A stretch of DNA of 64,000 bases, taken from contig CAZCNE010000005.1 in assembly GCA_964500515.1 (NCBI GenBank), positions 1 to 64,000 on the forward strand, written 5' to 3'. Source of the DNA: Altimarinus sp964500515. GTDB taxonomy: Bacteria; Patescibacteriota; Gracilibacteria; BD1-5; UBA6164. The translations under genes were made by a program, and so were the position numbers. Each line of letters opens with the position of its first letter. The first letter of the stretch is position 1. The notes under the pieces were generated by a model, which saw only the letters and a list, made by a program, of their open reading frames with translations, had not been told where the DNA came from and searched no databases. This document shows positions 33,901 through 45,172 of the stretch, piece by piece.

Positions 33901-34479
33901 TTATGAAATTCTTGTTTCAGAAACAATCATATTTTTAAGCAAATCTTTTTTACTTAAAAAATAAAATATAACTCAAGCTATTGCTCAAAAAAGATGTCAA
34001 GCTAAACTAATTCAAGGATAAAATCAAATTGCAATATTTAGTAAAATTGCTGTTACTCATCATTTGTATTCAGGATTTTTTCTGAAGTATAATTCTAGAG
34101 TAAAATAGCTTATCAGAGCCATACAAAATCAACTTATTCAAATTGTATTTCAGCTACTGAAAAAAAGTAACATAGTTCAAACAAAAAGTGTATTGAAAAG
34201 AAAAAATAAGAATAATTTAGTTTTTCATATAAGATATTCTATTTGATTTCAAAAAATAAAAATAAATAATGAATTTGTCAATAGATGAAAAATTCCTCAA
34301 TGTAGAAATTGGTACATACCAAATTGTAATATAAGTATATGTGGCAAATCTCTCTCTATAAAAAATCTATTCATTCATAAAGTAGATAAATCACTATAAA
34401 AATAACTAATAAAAGTTATTAAAAATGAAATAAAAATTAAAAAATTTGATAAGCTTAAGTTTGTATCTATTTTTTTCAT
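33901..34479 (-). CDS. Rhomboid family intramembrane serine protease
   Basis: Rhomboids cleave transmembrane substrates inside the membrane. The 192-residue protein has six hydrophobic helices, HLLTNSLFIF on helix 2 (about residues 57-66), the catalytic Ser motif GISGF on helix 4, and the catalytic His in SLAGHLFGAIAG on helix 6, giving the Ser-His dyad. The Gly residues of both motifs are TGA codons. Its ATG overlaps the end of lgt by 13 bp. Confidence 0.92.
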
Positions 34480-35213
34480 AGTTTAATATAATAATATAAT
34501 CAGACTAAAAGCATAGGAAAAGATAAAATTTCTCACATAGTTAAAAATCAAAATATATATCAAATATGTGAGTCTGGTACTCTAAAAAATGCTTCAATAA
34601 AAATTCTAAAACAAGCATAAAAAATTAAAAATAAAGCAGCTAGTTGTCATTTTTTTAGCTTTTTGTTATTTTTTAAATATCTTAAAATAAAAAATAATAC
34701 AATTCATTCTAAAACTGCTTCAAGAAGTGCTGAAGGAAAAAAATATTCTCAATTTTTATAAATTGCTAAAGGTCAAGAATAAGGGCTAAATCAAAGTAGT
34801 TCTTTATTTATGTAGTTTCATATTCTTCAAAAAAATAATCAAAATGGTAAACTATAACAAATAGCATCAGAAAGCTTCAAAAAACTAAATTTATGCTTTT
34901 TTGAAAATAAAAACATTGAAATAATTACTCAAATTACTCAACCATGAAAACTCATTCATCATTGCCAAGTTTTAATTATATTTATCGGATTTTCTATGTA
35001 ATATGCTAAGTCATAAAATAATATATATCAGATTCTTCATCATAAAACTACTCATAAAAATATATATAAAAGAAGAGAATCAATTTTTTTTGTTTTTAAA
35101 TCAAGTTCATTTTTTACTATAAAATATCAAAAAATAAAACCTAAAACATACATAAGTCAATAGTATGTTGGAGCAATTGTTAATCAAAATAAATCTAATC
35201 TAAAAATATACAT
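34467..35213 (-). CDS. lgt: Prolipoprotein diacylglyceryl transferase
   Basis: Lgt attaches diacylglycerol to the lipobox cysteine of preprolipoproteins in the membrane. The 248-residue polytopic protein has MSFHGGVIGV near residue 90, the Lgt signature GRIGNYINKELLG near 135, and the C-terminal R-x-F-x-E..RVPDSHIGYIFGFLTMGEILSFPM block. Read with TGA = Gly it does not end at the TGA near 34476 but runs three codons further to TAG, overlapping the rhomboid start. Its substrates would include the lipoprotein at 3.1 kb. Confidence 0.94.
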
Positions 35214-35323
35214 AAAAAAAGGGTAAAAGAGTAAAAACTATAAGTTAATTTAAATATATTTATACTATTAAATAGCTATTTAAAACTAAAAGTCTTAATT
35301 ATAAAAATAAATTGTTTAATAAT

Positions 35324-35352
35324 TTGACAATACATAATAAATATGTTTTAAT
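35324..35352 (+). promoter_or_regulatory. Promoter upstream of the M23 peptidase gene
   Basis: TTGACA (35324-35329) with a 17-bp spacer and TTTAAT (35347-35352), in a 250-bp AT-rich gap about 110 bp ahead of the gene. The rest of the gap shows nothing further. Confidence 0.6.
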
Positions 35353-35464
35353 ATATTTAGAAATAATTAATTACACACAATTTATTTAAAATGTAAAGGT
35401 ATTAATATTAAAACTATTATACACAAAAATATTTTAAATAAAAAATTATTTCCTAAAAATAATT

Positions 35465-37861
35465 ATGAACACATATTTTAAGAAGTCTGTAGGAATTCTT
35501 TTAATTTGAATGATTGTTATTCCTCCAGATATTACTAGATCTGCTAGTCCAAAAATAGTTTATCCACTTCAAGAAGTTTCTAAACTAGAATGTAGAATGC
35601 AAAAATTTTGAGATTTAGATAACTCTTGTAAGGAAAATTTAAAAATCCTAAAAACTAGTGATTATAAAACTTATGCTAGAATGGATTGATGATATAATGA
35701 TTATACTAGAAGGTATTCAGTTTTATGGTGAGCTAGTTATACATATTGATGGGATGTCTGAAATTGATGACATATGTGAGTTGATATAGCAACAGCTCAA
35801 TGAACTCCAGTTTATGCTATGTCAGATTGAGAAGTTATTGTAGCTGATAAAAAACTTGATTTTTGAAATTTAGTTTCTATAAAACATAAAATTAATTGAA
35901 AACCTATAGTTACAAACTATGCTCATCTTTCAAAAATTGATGTTTCAGTTTGAGAAAAAGTTACAGCTTGACAAAAAATTGGTGAAGTTTGAAGTACATG
36001 AAACTCAACTTGAAATCATCTACATTTTCAAATTGATTTAAAAGTTTGAAAAAATCCAGCATATTATAGTTATGATACTTGTCCTTATTGATATTATGAT
36101 ATAGTAGAAAATTGAAAATGTTTTCAAGAATTAAAAACTTTGACAATTGATCCACTTGCGTTTTTGGAAACATCGTGAGCTATTATGGATAATATAAAAG
36201 TAGAAACTGTATCAAGACCAACAAAAAATTCTACAAATACTACATCAAATACTATTTCATCAAATTCAAATATTTGAAGTTATAATAAAATCTTTGACAA
36301 ACAAATATATATTTGATCTGCTTTTGATGATGTAGTTGAGGTACAAAAAATATATAGAAATTTATGATATTATGATTGAAAAATAGATTGAGATTATACT
36401 TCTGTTTTGGCTTCAGTTATAAAATATCAAATTGATAAAAAGATTGTTACCTCTTTTGATGATTCTTGAGCTTGACATTTTTGACCAAAAACTAGATCTC
36501 AAACAAAAAAAGATTATGAAATATATTTAGCTAAAAATTCAATTTCTAATAAAAAAGATACAGAGATTAGTTCAAGCTCAGAAATGCAAAATATTAGTAG
36601 AGAATGAATGTTGACTAGAGAAGAAATTGAAGCTAGAGAATTAAAAGAATTTGAAAATAGATATGATATAAAAATTAATAATAATAATGATGTTTGAAAT
36701 AATATAAGTATTTGAACAAATAAAACTATTTCTTTAGATATTATGCACAAAAATGGTAGAGCATTTGTTTGAAACACTCCACAACCAATAACATTTAATT
36801 ATGATAAAAGTTTAATTTCAGTTTTTCCAGAAAAATTTTATAACTATACAGATTGAAAAAGAGATATAATAATTACTTGAATTAAATCTTGAGAAGTAAA
36901 TTTGGAAATAAAAATATGAGATCAACTTTTAGATATAATAAAACTTAGAGTTTTATCAAAAAAACAAGAAAAAAACTTAAAAGTTAAAGATGCTGTTACA
37001 TTGATTAGTCCAAAAATTGTTTTATGAGAAGTAAATCTATGAGCTATTATGTTAAAAGATACTGATTGACATAGATTAATAAATCTAAGATATAACTGAA
37101 ATTATGAACTAAAGGTTGAATGAGAATGAGAATTATGTATAAAAAATTGAAATTTAATTGATGCGAAAAAAATAGTAAAACAATCATGTGATCAATTTGC
37201 TAAAAGTAAAAAATTTACTTATGATGATACAGTTTGAGGTTTGATAATTTTTGATTACAGAATTTTTGATAAAAATGCTAAAATAAAACTTTATTCACAT
37301 AATACAAAAAATGATTTAGTTATAGCGAATATAGTTACTAATCCACCAAAATGATTAAATGAAAATTATGAATATTATGGTGAAATCGTTAAAATGCTTG
37401 AAAATTCATCGTTAAGTTTCAATATAAAACAATGATATTTTTTAGAAAATAGAAATTTAACTGATAAAGAAGCAAATGATTGGATTGAAAATACTTTGTA
37501 TACAATGAAAAAAAGAACTTGAGACAATAAAATGAAAAATAAAATTGAATCAAATATTGCTTTAATTAAGCAAGAAAAATGACTTACTTCAAAAAATATT
37601 ACAAGAAAAGAATTACTTGATAAGGTTTATAAATATTTAGTTTTTGATAAAAATCCTAAAATATCAATATCTTATAAAGATTTACCTGAATCAGATAACA
37701 TAAAGGCAAATACTGTATTTGACTCAAATAACACATGGAAAGATAGATTTTGAGAAGATTATTACAGACCAACACAAACTATTACAAGATGAGAATGAGC
37801 TTTTTTACTTGCTAAAGCTTATGATAGAACAAATGTTCTAAATGTAGTTTATGCAAATTAA
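35465..37861 (+). CDS. Secreted M23 peptidase with peptidoglycan-binding and SLH-like domains
   Basis: The family cleaves peptidoglycan cross-bridges with a zinc site. The 798-residue product has an N-terminal membrane helix or signal (residues 8-20). The M23 domain at about 95-215 contains the ligands in GGHMGVDIA and HLHFQID, a peptidoglycan-binding-1 domain lies near 280-345 (VEVQKIYRNLGYYDGKIDGDYT), Ig-like beta domains occupy the middle, and SLH-like repeats at the C-terminus (YYRPTQTITRGEGAFLLAKAY). It is likely a wall-remodelling or prey-wall-attacking enzyme on the cell surface. Confidence 0.9.
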
Positions 37862-37884
37862 ATTTTACTTTGTAATAAATAAAT

Positions 37885-38253
37885 ATGAGTTTAAAATTAA
37901 AAAATAAAGTTATTCCACTTGGGGTAGCAAAAGAAAATCTATCTTGAAAAATTGATACTTATAAACAAAAAATTCTTTCATTGCTAGAAAATCCTAAATT
38001 AAATCATTATAAAAAAGAAATTTTATCAATACTTGAAATGAAAAATTTAAGTGATGATGAAAAACTTGAGTTAAGCTTATGAAAAATGTTTTGAATTTCT
38101 AGAAATAAATTATTGGAAATGATAAAACAAGATAGAATTGATAAGGCTTTTCAAGAATCAATTAATTTTCTAAAAGTTGATTCAATGCTTACTTGATTAC
38201 AAAAAATGTGAATATTACCGTTAAATAATAAAAAAAATCCTGTTACTATTTAA
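37885..38253 (+). CDS. Small helical hypothetical protein
   Basis: No family recognised. The 122-residue product is soluble, Lys/Leu-rich and predicted all-helical, without signal peptide. It begins 23 bp after the M23 gene and is followed by a strong terminator, so it closes that operon. Confidence 0.65.
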
Positions 38254-38265
38254 AAAAACATTTTT

Positions 38266-38300
38266 AAAAAAGTATTAGAGAAATCTAATACTTTTTTTTA
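38266..38300 (+). terminator. Intrinsic terminator
   Basis: AAAAAAGTATTAGA (38266-38279) pairs with TCTAATACTTTTTT (38284-38297) around GAAA, then continues into T-rich sequence. Confidence 0.9.
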
Positions 38301-38362
38301 TATAATTTTTAATTTAATAAAAATTATATATAATGCTTTTTGTTAAAATTAAATATTTTTAT

Positions 38363-39611
38363 ATGTATGAAATTAATTCTTTTTTGGTTAAAAAATTAGG
38401 TTGAGAAAATGCAGCAGAACTTTCAAAAAGTTCAAAAAATATTTATTTTGATTACAAAAAATGATTTAAGCAAGTAACAATTGTTTCATCTATTCGTTCT
38501 TCAAGTATTTAATACAACGGATAAACTAATCCAAATTTGAAAAGCCTTATCTGAAAAATCTATAGATAAGGAAAAAATTTTAGAATTAATAAAGGATTTA
38601 GAAAATTTTCACTTAAATATATTAAATGAAAAATTTTTACATAATAAAGAAAGTATTGTAAAACTTATAAAAAATGAATTTTTAGGTTTTGAAAACAGTA
38701 TTAATTCATATATTAATTCTTCAGATAAAACTCTTATACCAAATTCTTGAAATGATTATTCTGTAAGTTTTTGAGATGATAAAATTTTACCAATAATTTG
38801 ATTTTGAGAAATATTATCATGTAAGATTTATTCTTCAGTTATTGATGCAGTTTCAGAAAATTGAATGTGCTCTAAAGGTATAGATTTATCAAACCTTGCA
38901 AAAGTTTATGAATTAAAGTGAAAAAATGAAAAAGAAATATTTGAAATACTTTCCTCAAAAATATCCAAAATTATAGAAAAAAATATAAAAAATTGATTTA
39001 TTCCAATACTTTCTTGATATGTTTGAATTTTTGAAAAATGAATTGAAAGTACAATTTGAAGATGATACAGTGATGCAACTGCTGCTATTGCTTCAGTATG
39101 ACTATCTAAAAATAATAAAGTTGTTCTTGAAATACAAAAGTCAGTACTAGGATTACTTAGTGGCGATCCTAGGATTCTTGATAATCCAAAAGACGCTGTA
39201 CTTATAGAAAAACTTGATTATTTAACAGCAAGAGAAATTACTTGAGATAATTGAGCTCAAGCTAAACTTCTGCATCATCAAACTTTCAGAAGTGAGATTC
39301 AAGAAGCTTGAATTAAAATTCATCTTTATGATCCATTTTCTAATTTAAGCGATTGATCTTGGATTGATGATGTACAATCTACTTGTGAATTAAATTCTTG
39401 AGTTGAATTTATATGATGAAGAGAAAATATGATTTTTTTTACAATAAGCTCTTGAAAAATGTTTGAATCCTGAATTTTAACAAGAATTTTTTCAATAGTT
39501 GATGATTATTTTTCTGTTGATATAGTTTCTACTTCTGAAACAGAAGTTACTTTTACTATTGATTGAAAAAATATTGAAGATAAAATACAAGATGAACAGC
39601 TGAAATTTTAA
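38363..39611 (+). pseudogene. lysC: Aspartate kinase, frameshifted near the N-terminus
   Basis: Aspartokinase phosphorylates aspartate at the head of the Thr/Lys/Met pathway. The first 49 codons (38363-38512) give FLVKKLGGENAAE and VTIVSSIRSSSI, then stop at TAA 38510. Homology continues at once in the +1 frame (NTTDKLIQIGKAL). Downstream are GRGYSDATAAIASVG, LLSGDPRILDNPKD, GDNGAQAKLLHHQTFR and an ACT domain ending IDGKNIEDKIQDE. The nucleotide motif KFGGTS is altered to KLGGEN, and the C-terminus is short. This may be a pseudogene, a programmed +1 shift at ATT TAA, or an indel sequencing error; the altered motif favours decay. Confidence 0.75.
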
Positions 39612-39905
39612 AAGAAAATTGAGTAAAAATGAAAAAAATTTTAGATAAAATGGAAGATAATAAAAAAGAAAATCTCATTACTTATATGAAGTCTGGAAAA
39701 AATAGATTTTGTTATAAATATTCCATGAGAACAAAACATAAAAAATGAAATAACTTCTTGATATTTGCTTAGAAGATTAGCAACAGATTCTTCCATACCA
39801 ATGATAAATAATATAGAAGTTGCGATGCTTTATATAAAATCAATTATGTTGCTTGATTGATATGAAAAAATCAAAATTTTACCGTATAGTTATTTTAAAA
39901 AGTAG
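39584..39905 (+). pseudogene. Broken MGS-like domain fragment (CarB C-terminus-like)
   Basis: Overlapping the end of the aspartokinase, frame 2 encodes GTAEILKENGVKMKKIL...NLITYMKSGKNRF; after one extra base (near 39710) frame 3 continues VINIPGEQ...SGYLLRRLATDSSIPMINN. Together they match the methylglyoxal-synthase-like domain at the C-terminus of carbamoyl-phosphate synthase large subunit (TA-x-FL-x-ENGI, LVINTP, Y-x-IRR-x-A, IP). There is no start codon and the first strand of the domain is missing, so it is a remnant. Confidence 0.6.
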
Positions 39906-39947
39906 AAGTGTTTGTGTTTAAAATTTTGTTATTTTTAGTTTTCTATT

Positions 39948-40325
39948 CTAAAACTCATCATCATTTTTTATAATTTTTGCTCATACTTTATTTAAAGTAA
40001 AAGAAATATATTTTTCAATATTTCACATCATAGTTTCCAATTTTTTATTACTGATATTGTTAGGTGATACATAGTTTATTATTTTACCTTTTAAATCAAT
40101 AATATAATTTGCTAATTTATACAAAGATTCTTTTAAAATCTTGTTTTCGTCTTTTAATCGCTTAATTTCATCTTTTAAAAATTCTTTTTCAGCATTTAAA
40201 CTAGCGTTTTGATCAATTAAATAATCAACTCATTGTCTAAAACTAGATATTTCTCAACTCATAGAATCTTTTTTAAGTTCTATGTTTTCATCATTTCAAA
40301 GACTAATTCATGGTGTATTTGCCAT
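39948..40325 (-). CDS. Small coiled-coil hypothetical protein
   Basis: No family recognised. The 125-residue product has a central charged coiled coil (about residues 38-80, NAEKEFLKDEIKRLKDENKI) and no signal peptide or membrane helix. It lies 62 bp downstream of a larger coiled-coil protein on the same strand and shares its style, so they may be functionally linked. Confidence 0.62.
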
Positions 40326-40387
40326 ATAATAATTAATTACTTATAAAATAAAAAGTAAAGCATTTTACAATAAATATTGTTTACTTA

Positions 40388-41530
40388 TTAAATTCAGCTT
40401 CTCTTAAGCAATTCATTTAGCAATTTTATGTTAATGTATAAATCATCATATTCTCTTTTTCCTCAAAAAAATCATATATCTTTTTTATCTCATATGTGTT
40501 CAACAAGTTTTTTTATTTCATCCAATATTTTTTGTTTTTTTATTCCTTCTTCTCTTTCATAATTTAATATTTCAGTATTTACAATTAATTGTCATTTTAA
40601 TTTATTATTTTTAGTTTCTAAATCAGTTAACTGTTTTTTTAGTTCATTATATTCGGATTTTAATTCAGTTAATCATTTATCTTTTAATTCAACTTGTCAT
40701 TGTAAACTATTGTTTAACTCTGTTAGCTCAAGTAATTTTTGTTTAAATTCTTTTATTGTACTAGTAGATATTAAATTAGAATTATCATCTTCATTATTTT
40801 CTCATAATAAATCAATTTTTTCGTTTATAATTTTTCATTTTGATGTAACATATTTTACGCATAAATATTGTTCTGTATCATATTTTGCTTCGATAATTCT
40901 AACAGCATCACTAAATCATTTGAATTTTTCTCAATTTATAAATATACCAAAAAAATTATCTACATTGTTTTTTCAAAATACTACACTATCTCAATTTGGT
41001 GATACAAATATATAATTTTCTAAAATTTCATCTAAACTAATTATTTCTTTTAAATTTATATCTTGATTTCAAGCTACTATTCATTCAAAAATTGTATTAT
41101 CCATATAAGATACTAATTTTATATTTCAAATTTCTCATACGATATCTATTATAAAATGATTTTTAACAACTTCATTTCAATTTAAAAATTTAATAATATT
41201 TTTTTGTTTATTATTTATTCTTATAAATTCATTACCGTCAGTATAGCTTTTTATTACGAAGCAATCTCAATTTGGTAATATTTTAAATCTATCAAACCTA
41301 TCATATGAGAATAAATTTGAAAGATTTCTAATACCAAAAATATTTCAATTTTTTCTAATAAAATTTGATAATTCATGATAAGTAACAACTCTTTTTTCTG
41401 GATCCCATGTAATATTTTCAATCGATTCTTTATAAGTCTCGTCACTTATTACCGAAATTGTAGGGTTTTTTTCATTTCAATCTGGGTTTTGTTCTTCTTG
41501 TTCAGTATTCAAAATATCTTTATTTGACAT
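40388..41530 (-). CDS. Hypothetical protein with C-terminal coiled coil
   Basis: No family recognised. The 380-residue product has a beta-rich N-terminal two thirds with repeated ILPNGDCFVIKSYTDGNEF / FVSPNGDSVVFGKNN-type strands, and a coiled coil at about 265-345 (LTELNNSL, ELKSEYNELKKQLTDLETKN), then a short tail. No signal peptide. The first part resembles WG/KWG-like beta repeats, which is only suggestive. Starts at ATG 41530, divergent from homoserine dehydrogenase. Confidence 0.68.
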
Positions 41531-41667
41531 TATTATTAAATTAATTTATAAAATATATTTATTAATACAATTAATATATAAAGTTTGTCAAATATGTTTT
41601 TTGTAATAATTTATATTTTCACTCAAATATATATATAATTCAAATATTTAAATCTTAATTTTAAATT

Positions 41668-42792
41668 ATGATACAAAAATTATTTATTGTTTGAGCAAGC
41701 TGAAATATAGGTAGGGAATTGGTAAATCAAGTAATTACTAAAGATACAAAAAAATTAAATATAAATCCATCTTTGATTGTTTGAGTTGCAAATTCAAAAT
41801 CTTATATTTTTGACTGAAATTGAATTTCTTTGGATATTTTAATTCAAATCACAAAATGAAAAAATGAATCAAATAAAATATTTGAACAATTTTGAACAAA
41901 AATAAATAATTTAAATCATTTATTGGATTTAGTGAAAGATGAATGACTTAGTTCAGAGGCTATTTTTATTGATGTTACAGCTTGAAAAGATGAACTTTTG
42001 GATTTTCATAAAAATATTATTTGAGAAAGTCAAAATTACTTGGTTACTGCAAACAAAAATCCTATTTCTCTTTATACAAATTATGATTTTGAATATTTAA
42101 ATAAATATAAGTGAAGATATGATACAAATACAACAGTTATGTGATGAGCTTGAGTTTTAAATTTTGTAGATGAGAGAGTAAATAAATTAAATGATAAAAT
42201 TTTAAAAATAGAATGAATGTTTTCTTGAACTTCAGGATATATTATGTCAGAACTTGATAAACAAGAGAAAACTTTTTCGAAAATTGTTATTGACGCAAAT
42301 CAAAATTGATATACAGAACCAAATCCTTGGGATGATTTAAATTGACTTGATGTTGCAAGAAAACTTATTATTTTGGCTAGATATTGTTCTTATCAAGTTG
42401 ATATAAAAGATGTTGAATTAGAGCCATTAATTGATGAAAAATACTCAAAATTTGAATGAGAAGATTTTTTAAAAGAAATACAAAATGAAGATAATAGATT
42501 TAAAAAATTAATACAAGAAGCAAAAGAAAAAGATGAGGTTCTTCGTTATCTTGCTGAATTTGATTATAATAAATGAGATGTAAAATTAAAAGTTTGACTA
42601 AAAAGTGTTCCTAAAAACTCAGATTTATGAAGATTATCTTGAACTTCAAATATTGCGATAATAGAAACAGAAATTTTAAAACAACCCTTGCCACATATTA
42701 TAAAATCAAGATGAGCTTGAATTTCTGTTACTGCAGCATCTGTAAGGCTTTGAATTGCGAAGATGTTGCCAAATAATATAAAAACAAGATAA
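41668..42792 (+). CDS. hom: Homoserine dehydrogenase
   Basis: This enzyme reduces aspartate-semialdehyde to homoserine for Thr/Met synthesis. The 374-residue protein has the NAD(P)-binding GASGNIGRELVNQV at residues 8-21, VTANKNPIS near 120, GAGVLNFV near 155, the substrate-site segment GMFSGTSGYIMSEL near 187, EPNPWDDLNGLDVARKLIILAR near 215 with the catalytic Lys, and a C-terminal GAGISVTAASVRLGI. It resembles the Hom part of ThrA without a kinase. The neighbouring aspartokinase is broken. Confidence 0.94.
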
Positions 42793-42839
42793 TTTTTTAT
42801 AAAATAAAATGTAAACTTAATTCTGCAATAATATAAAAC

Positions 42840-42966
42840 TTGACTTTATTTAAAAATATATATTATATATTTAATATAAAAAAATATTAATATGATTATA
42901 AATAAATTAAAAATTTGAAAAGTTTGTGAAAAGATAAATACTTCTTTCATTTTTTTAATTTTTTAA
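42840..42966 (+). other. Promoter plus 24-codon ORF ahead of a terminator (possible leader or sRNA)
   Basis: TTGACT at 42840-42845 with AT-rich -10 candidates (42863-42871) precedes a short ORF, ATG 42892 to TAA 42964-42966, whose last codons are ATT TTT TTA ATT TTT (IFLIF). An intrinsic terminator follows at once. The layout resembles the two attenuators at 9 and 15 kb, but no antiterminator pairing was found and the residues do not point to one amino acid. Confidence 0.4.
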
Positions 42967-42970
42967 TTTT

Positions 42971-42998
42971 AAGCTTCTTTTTAGAAGCTTTTTTTTTA
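42971..42998 (+). terminator. Intrinsic terminator ahead of the GHMP-like gene
   Basis: AAGCTTCT (42971-42978) pairs with AGAAGCTT (42983-42990) around TTTT and is followed by eight T; it lies only 20 bp before the next start codon. Confidence 0.88.
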
Positions 42999-43017
42999 TT
43001 AATTAATTTTAATAAAG

Positions 43018-43479
43018 ATGAATTCAGAAAAACTTGAGAAAAAACATCAAAAAATATATAAAACATTTTTTTCTAATAATGATTTAGTTGTAAGTTGATA
43101 TTTTAATTTTCCTTGGTGATATGAAGGTATATCAACTAATTTATCCTTAATAAATCTAAAATTAAAATCTCAATCACCATTTAAATGTTATATTTGATTT
43201 AAATTAACTGAAAGTTTTAATATTACATTTAAGAATGTAATTGTTTATAATATAGTTAAAAAAGATTTTGAAAAAAGAGATTATATAGAATTAATAAATG
43301 AAAAAAATAAGATTATAGATTTATTAAAAAGTGAAATAAAAAAATTATGATTTAAAAAATGAATTGAAATTAATATATTAACAGAAACATTATGCTGACA
43401 TTCTTTTTGATTTTCTTGAACTTCTTGAGCTTTAATCTCATATTGAATTTATGTTTTATATAGTAATTTTTTAATTTAG
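43018..43479 (+). CDS. GHMP-kinase-like N-terminal domain protein (short)
   Basis: The 153-residue product has VSGYFNFPWGYEGIS near residue 28 and, near the end, GHSFGFSGTSGALISYGIY, which fits the GHMP kinase phosphate loop P-x-x-x-GLGSS-x-A with Phe for Leu. A full kinase would be about twice as long, so this is either truncated or a stand-alone fold. It is followed by two genes with 25 and 3 bp spacing, forming a compact set behind its own terminator. Confidence 0.6.
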
Positions 43480-43504
43480 TTATAAAAATTATAATTTTAT
43501 TATT

Positions 43505-44464
43505 ATGAATAAAAATTTGACTAATACTGATAATGTTTCTTATTCATGAAGCCTGTTAAATTGATGGAATGATTATTGATCGTATCATAGAGTTCAATAT
43601 TATAGTGAAGAAATCCATAATTATGATGATATAATTTGACTAGTAGAAAAATGACTTGAAAAAATTAAAAATATGGAAAATAAAGATAAAATAAGACTAG
43701 ACATTAGAGTAAATATTTATGATGATTATTTTTTGATAAAAAAGCTAAAAGGTTTAAAATATGATTGTAGTGTAAAAAAATTTAACTGATCTAATATTTC
43801 ACAGCTAATAATTTGAATAAATTGATCATTAAGGAAAATTAGTGAAGAAAAAATTTCTGAAATGCAAGATTATATAAAAGAAAAAATTAACAATAGTTTA
43901 GAAATTATTAAAGAGAATTGATGATTTGAAAAATATGCTTTAGATCAGCTTGAAAGGATAAAAAAAATGGGATATTGTTTTGAAACAGAAAACTTTACAG
44001 AAGATGAAATATTTACTTTGTGGAAAAAAAGTTTTTGATGGAGCAAAGAAGAAATAAAAGGTTTGATAAAATCAAATTGTAATAATATTTATTGATTAAG
44101 AAATAATAAATGAGAATTAGTTTCTTTAGTTTTAATTAGTGATTGAGAAACAACAGAATGGGCAACAAAAGAAAAATACCAGAAAAATTGATTTATTGAA
44201 CCATTACTTATTTTTTCAAATTCTAAAATGATTAATTTATTATGAAAAGATAGATTAAAGCTTTATGTTCATGCTAGACATGATAGATCTATATGACCAT
44301 CAATAAAAACTTGAATGAGTTTTAACACAAATAATTGATTACAATTTATATTAACAAATCATGTTCAAATCGATGATAATTATCAAAGTTTTGTAGAATG
44401 AGTTTTGGATAATGAATTGTACACACAAAAAATTATTGATTCTTATTTAAATTATAACAAATAA
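43505..44464 (+). CDS. Hypothetical protein, possible acetyltransferase-like C-terminal half
   Basis: Not recognised with confidence. The 319-residue soluble product has an N-terminal mixed domain and a C-terminal half (about 160-319) with GELVSLVLISDGETTEWATKEKYQ, FIEPLLIFSNSKMI and LYVHARHDRSIGPSIKTGM. The pattern is strand, helix, strand, as in GNAT-fold enzymes. It lies between the GHMP-like and M23-like genes and overlaps neither; tight spacing implies joint function. Confidence 0.62.
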
Positions 44465-44467
44465 CTT

Positions 44468-45145
44468 ATGTATCCATATATATTATTAAATAAAAAAATA
44501 AATATTTATCCGATATTTTGAGATAAATATGATAAATTAAATTATGTATTTATGAATGATGATTCAATTTTTATGAAAAATTTAACTGATGAAGAAATAA
44601 AAGATCAAAAAAAATTTAATGAAAAAATATCATCTTTTCGAAATAAATCAAATTCAACAATCTTATATTCTTGATATTTAGAAAAAAGGTTAAGACTTTT
44701 TTCTGTATTGGGATTTAATCAAATGATTTCAGAAAAAAGATATTATCATCTTTGAATTGATTTATCTGTATTAGTATGAACGCAAGTTTTTTGCCCTTTG
44801 GATTGAGAAGTATTTGAGTTTTGATATGAAGAATGAGAATGAAATTATTGATGATATATTATTCTTAAACATAATTTTGATTGAATAAAATTTTATTCTC
44901 TTTATTGACATTTGTCATATGAAAGTATAAAACTCAAATATTGAGATAAAATTAAAGCGTGAAATAAAATGTGAATAATTTGAAATTACGAAGAAAACTG
45001 ATGATATTTTCATCATTTACATTTACAAATAATTACTGAAAAATGAAAAGAAAATTGATTTTTTTCAAAATGATATTGTACAAAAGAGCAGTTAAAAACT
45101 ATAGAAAACTATACTCCAAATCCTTTATACATTTTTAGGTTTTAA
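44468..45145 (+). CDS. M23-family peptidase domain protein without signal peptide
   Basis: The 225-residue product has an M23 (lysostaphin-type) domain over its C-terminal 130 residues with the zinc ligands in HLGIDLSVLVGTQVF (His, Asp; near residue 97) and HHLHLQI (near 198), plus the conserved YGHLS. The first 90 residues are hydrophilic; no signal peptide or lipobox is seen, odd for a wall enzyme. Starts 3 bp after the preceding stop. Confidence 0.82.
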
Positions 45146-45172
45146 TTTAAATTATTAAAAAATATATAAAAA

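Noticed and set aside
41531..41667. Attenuator-like leader in front of homoserine dehydrogenase
   Set aside because: No short ORF with Thr/Met/Ile-rich codons and no stem followed by a T-run was found.
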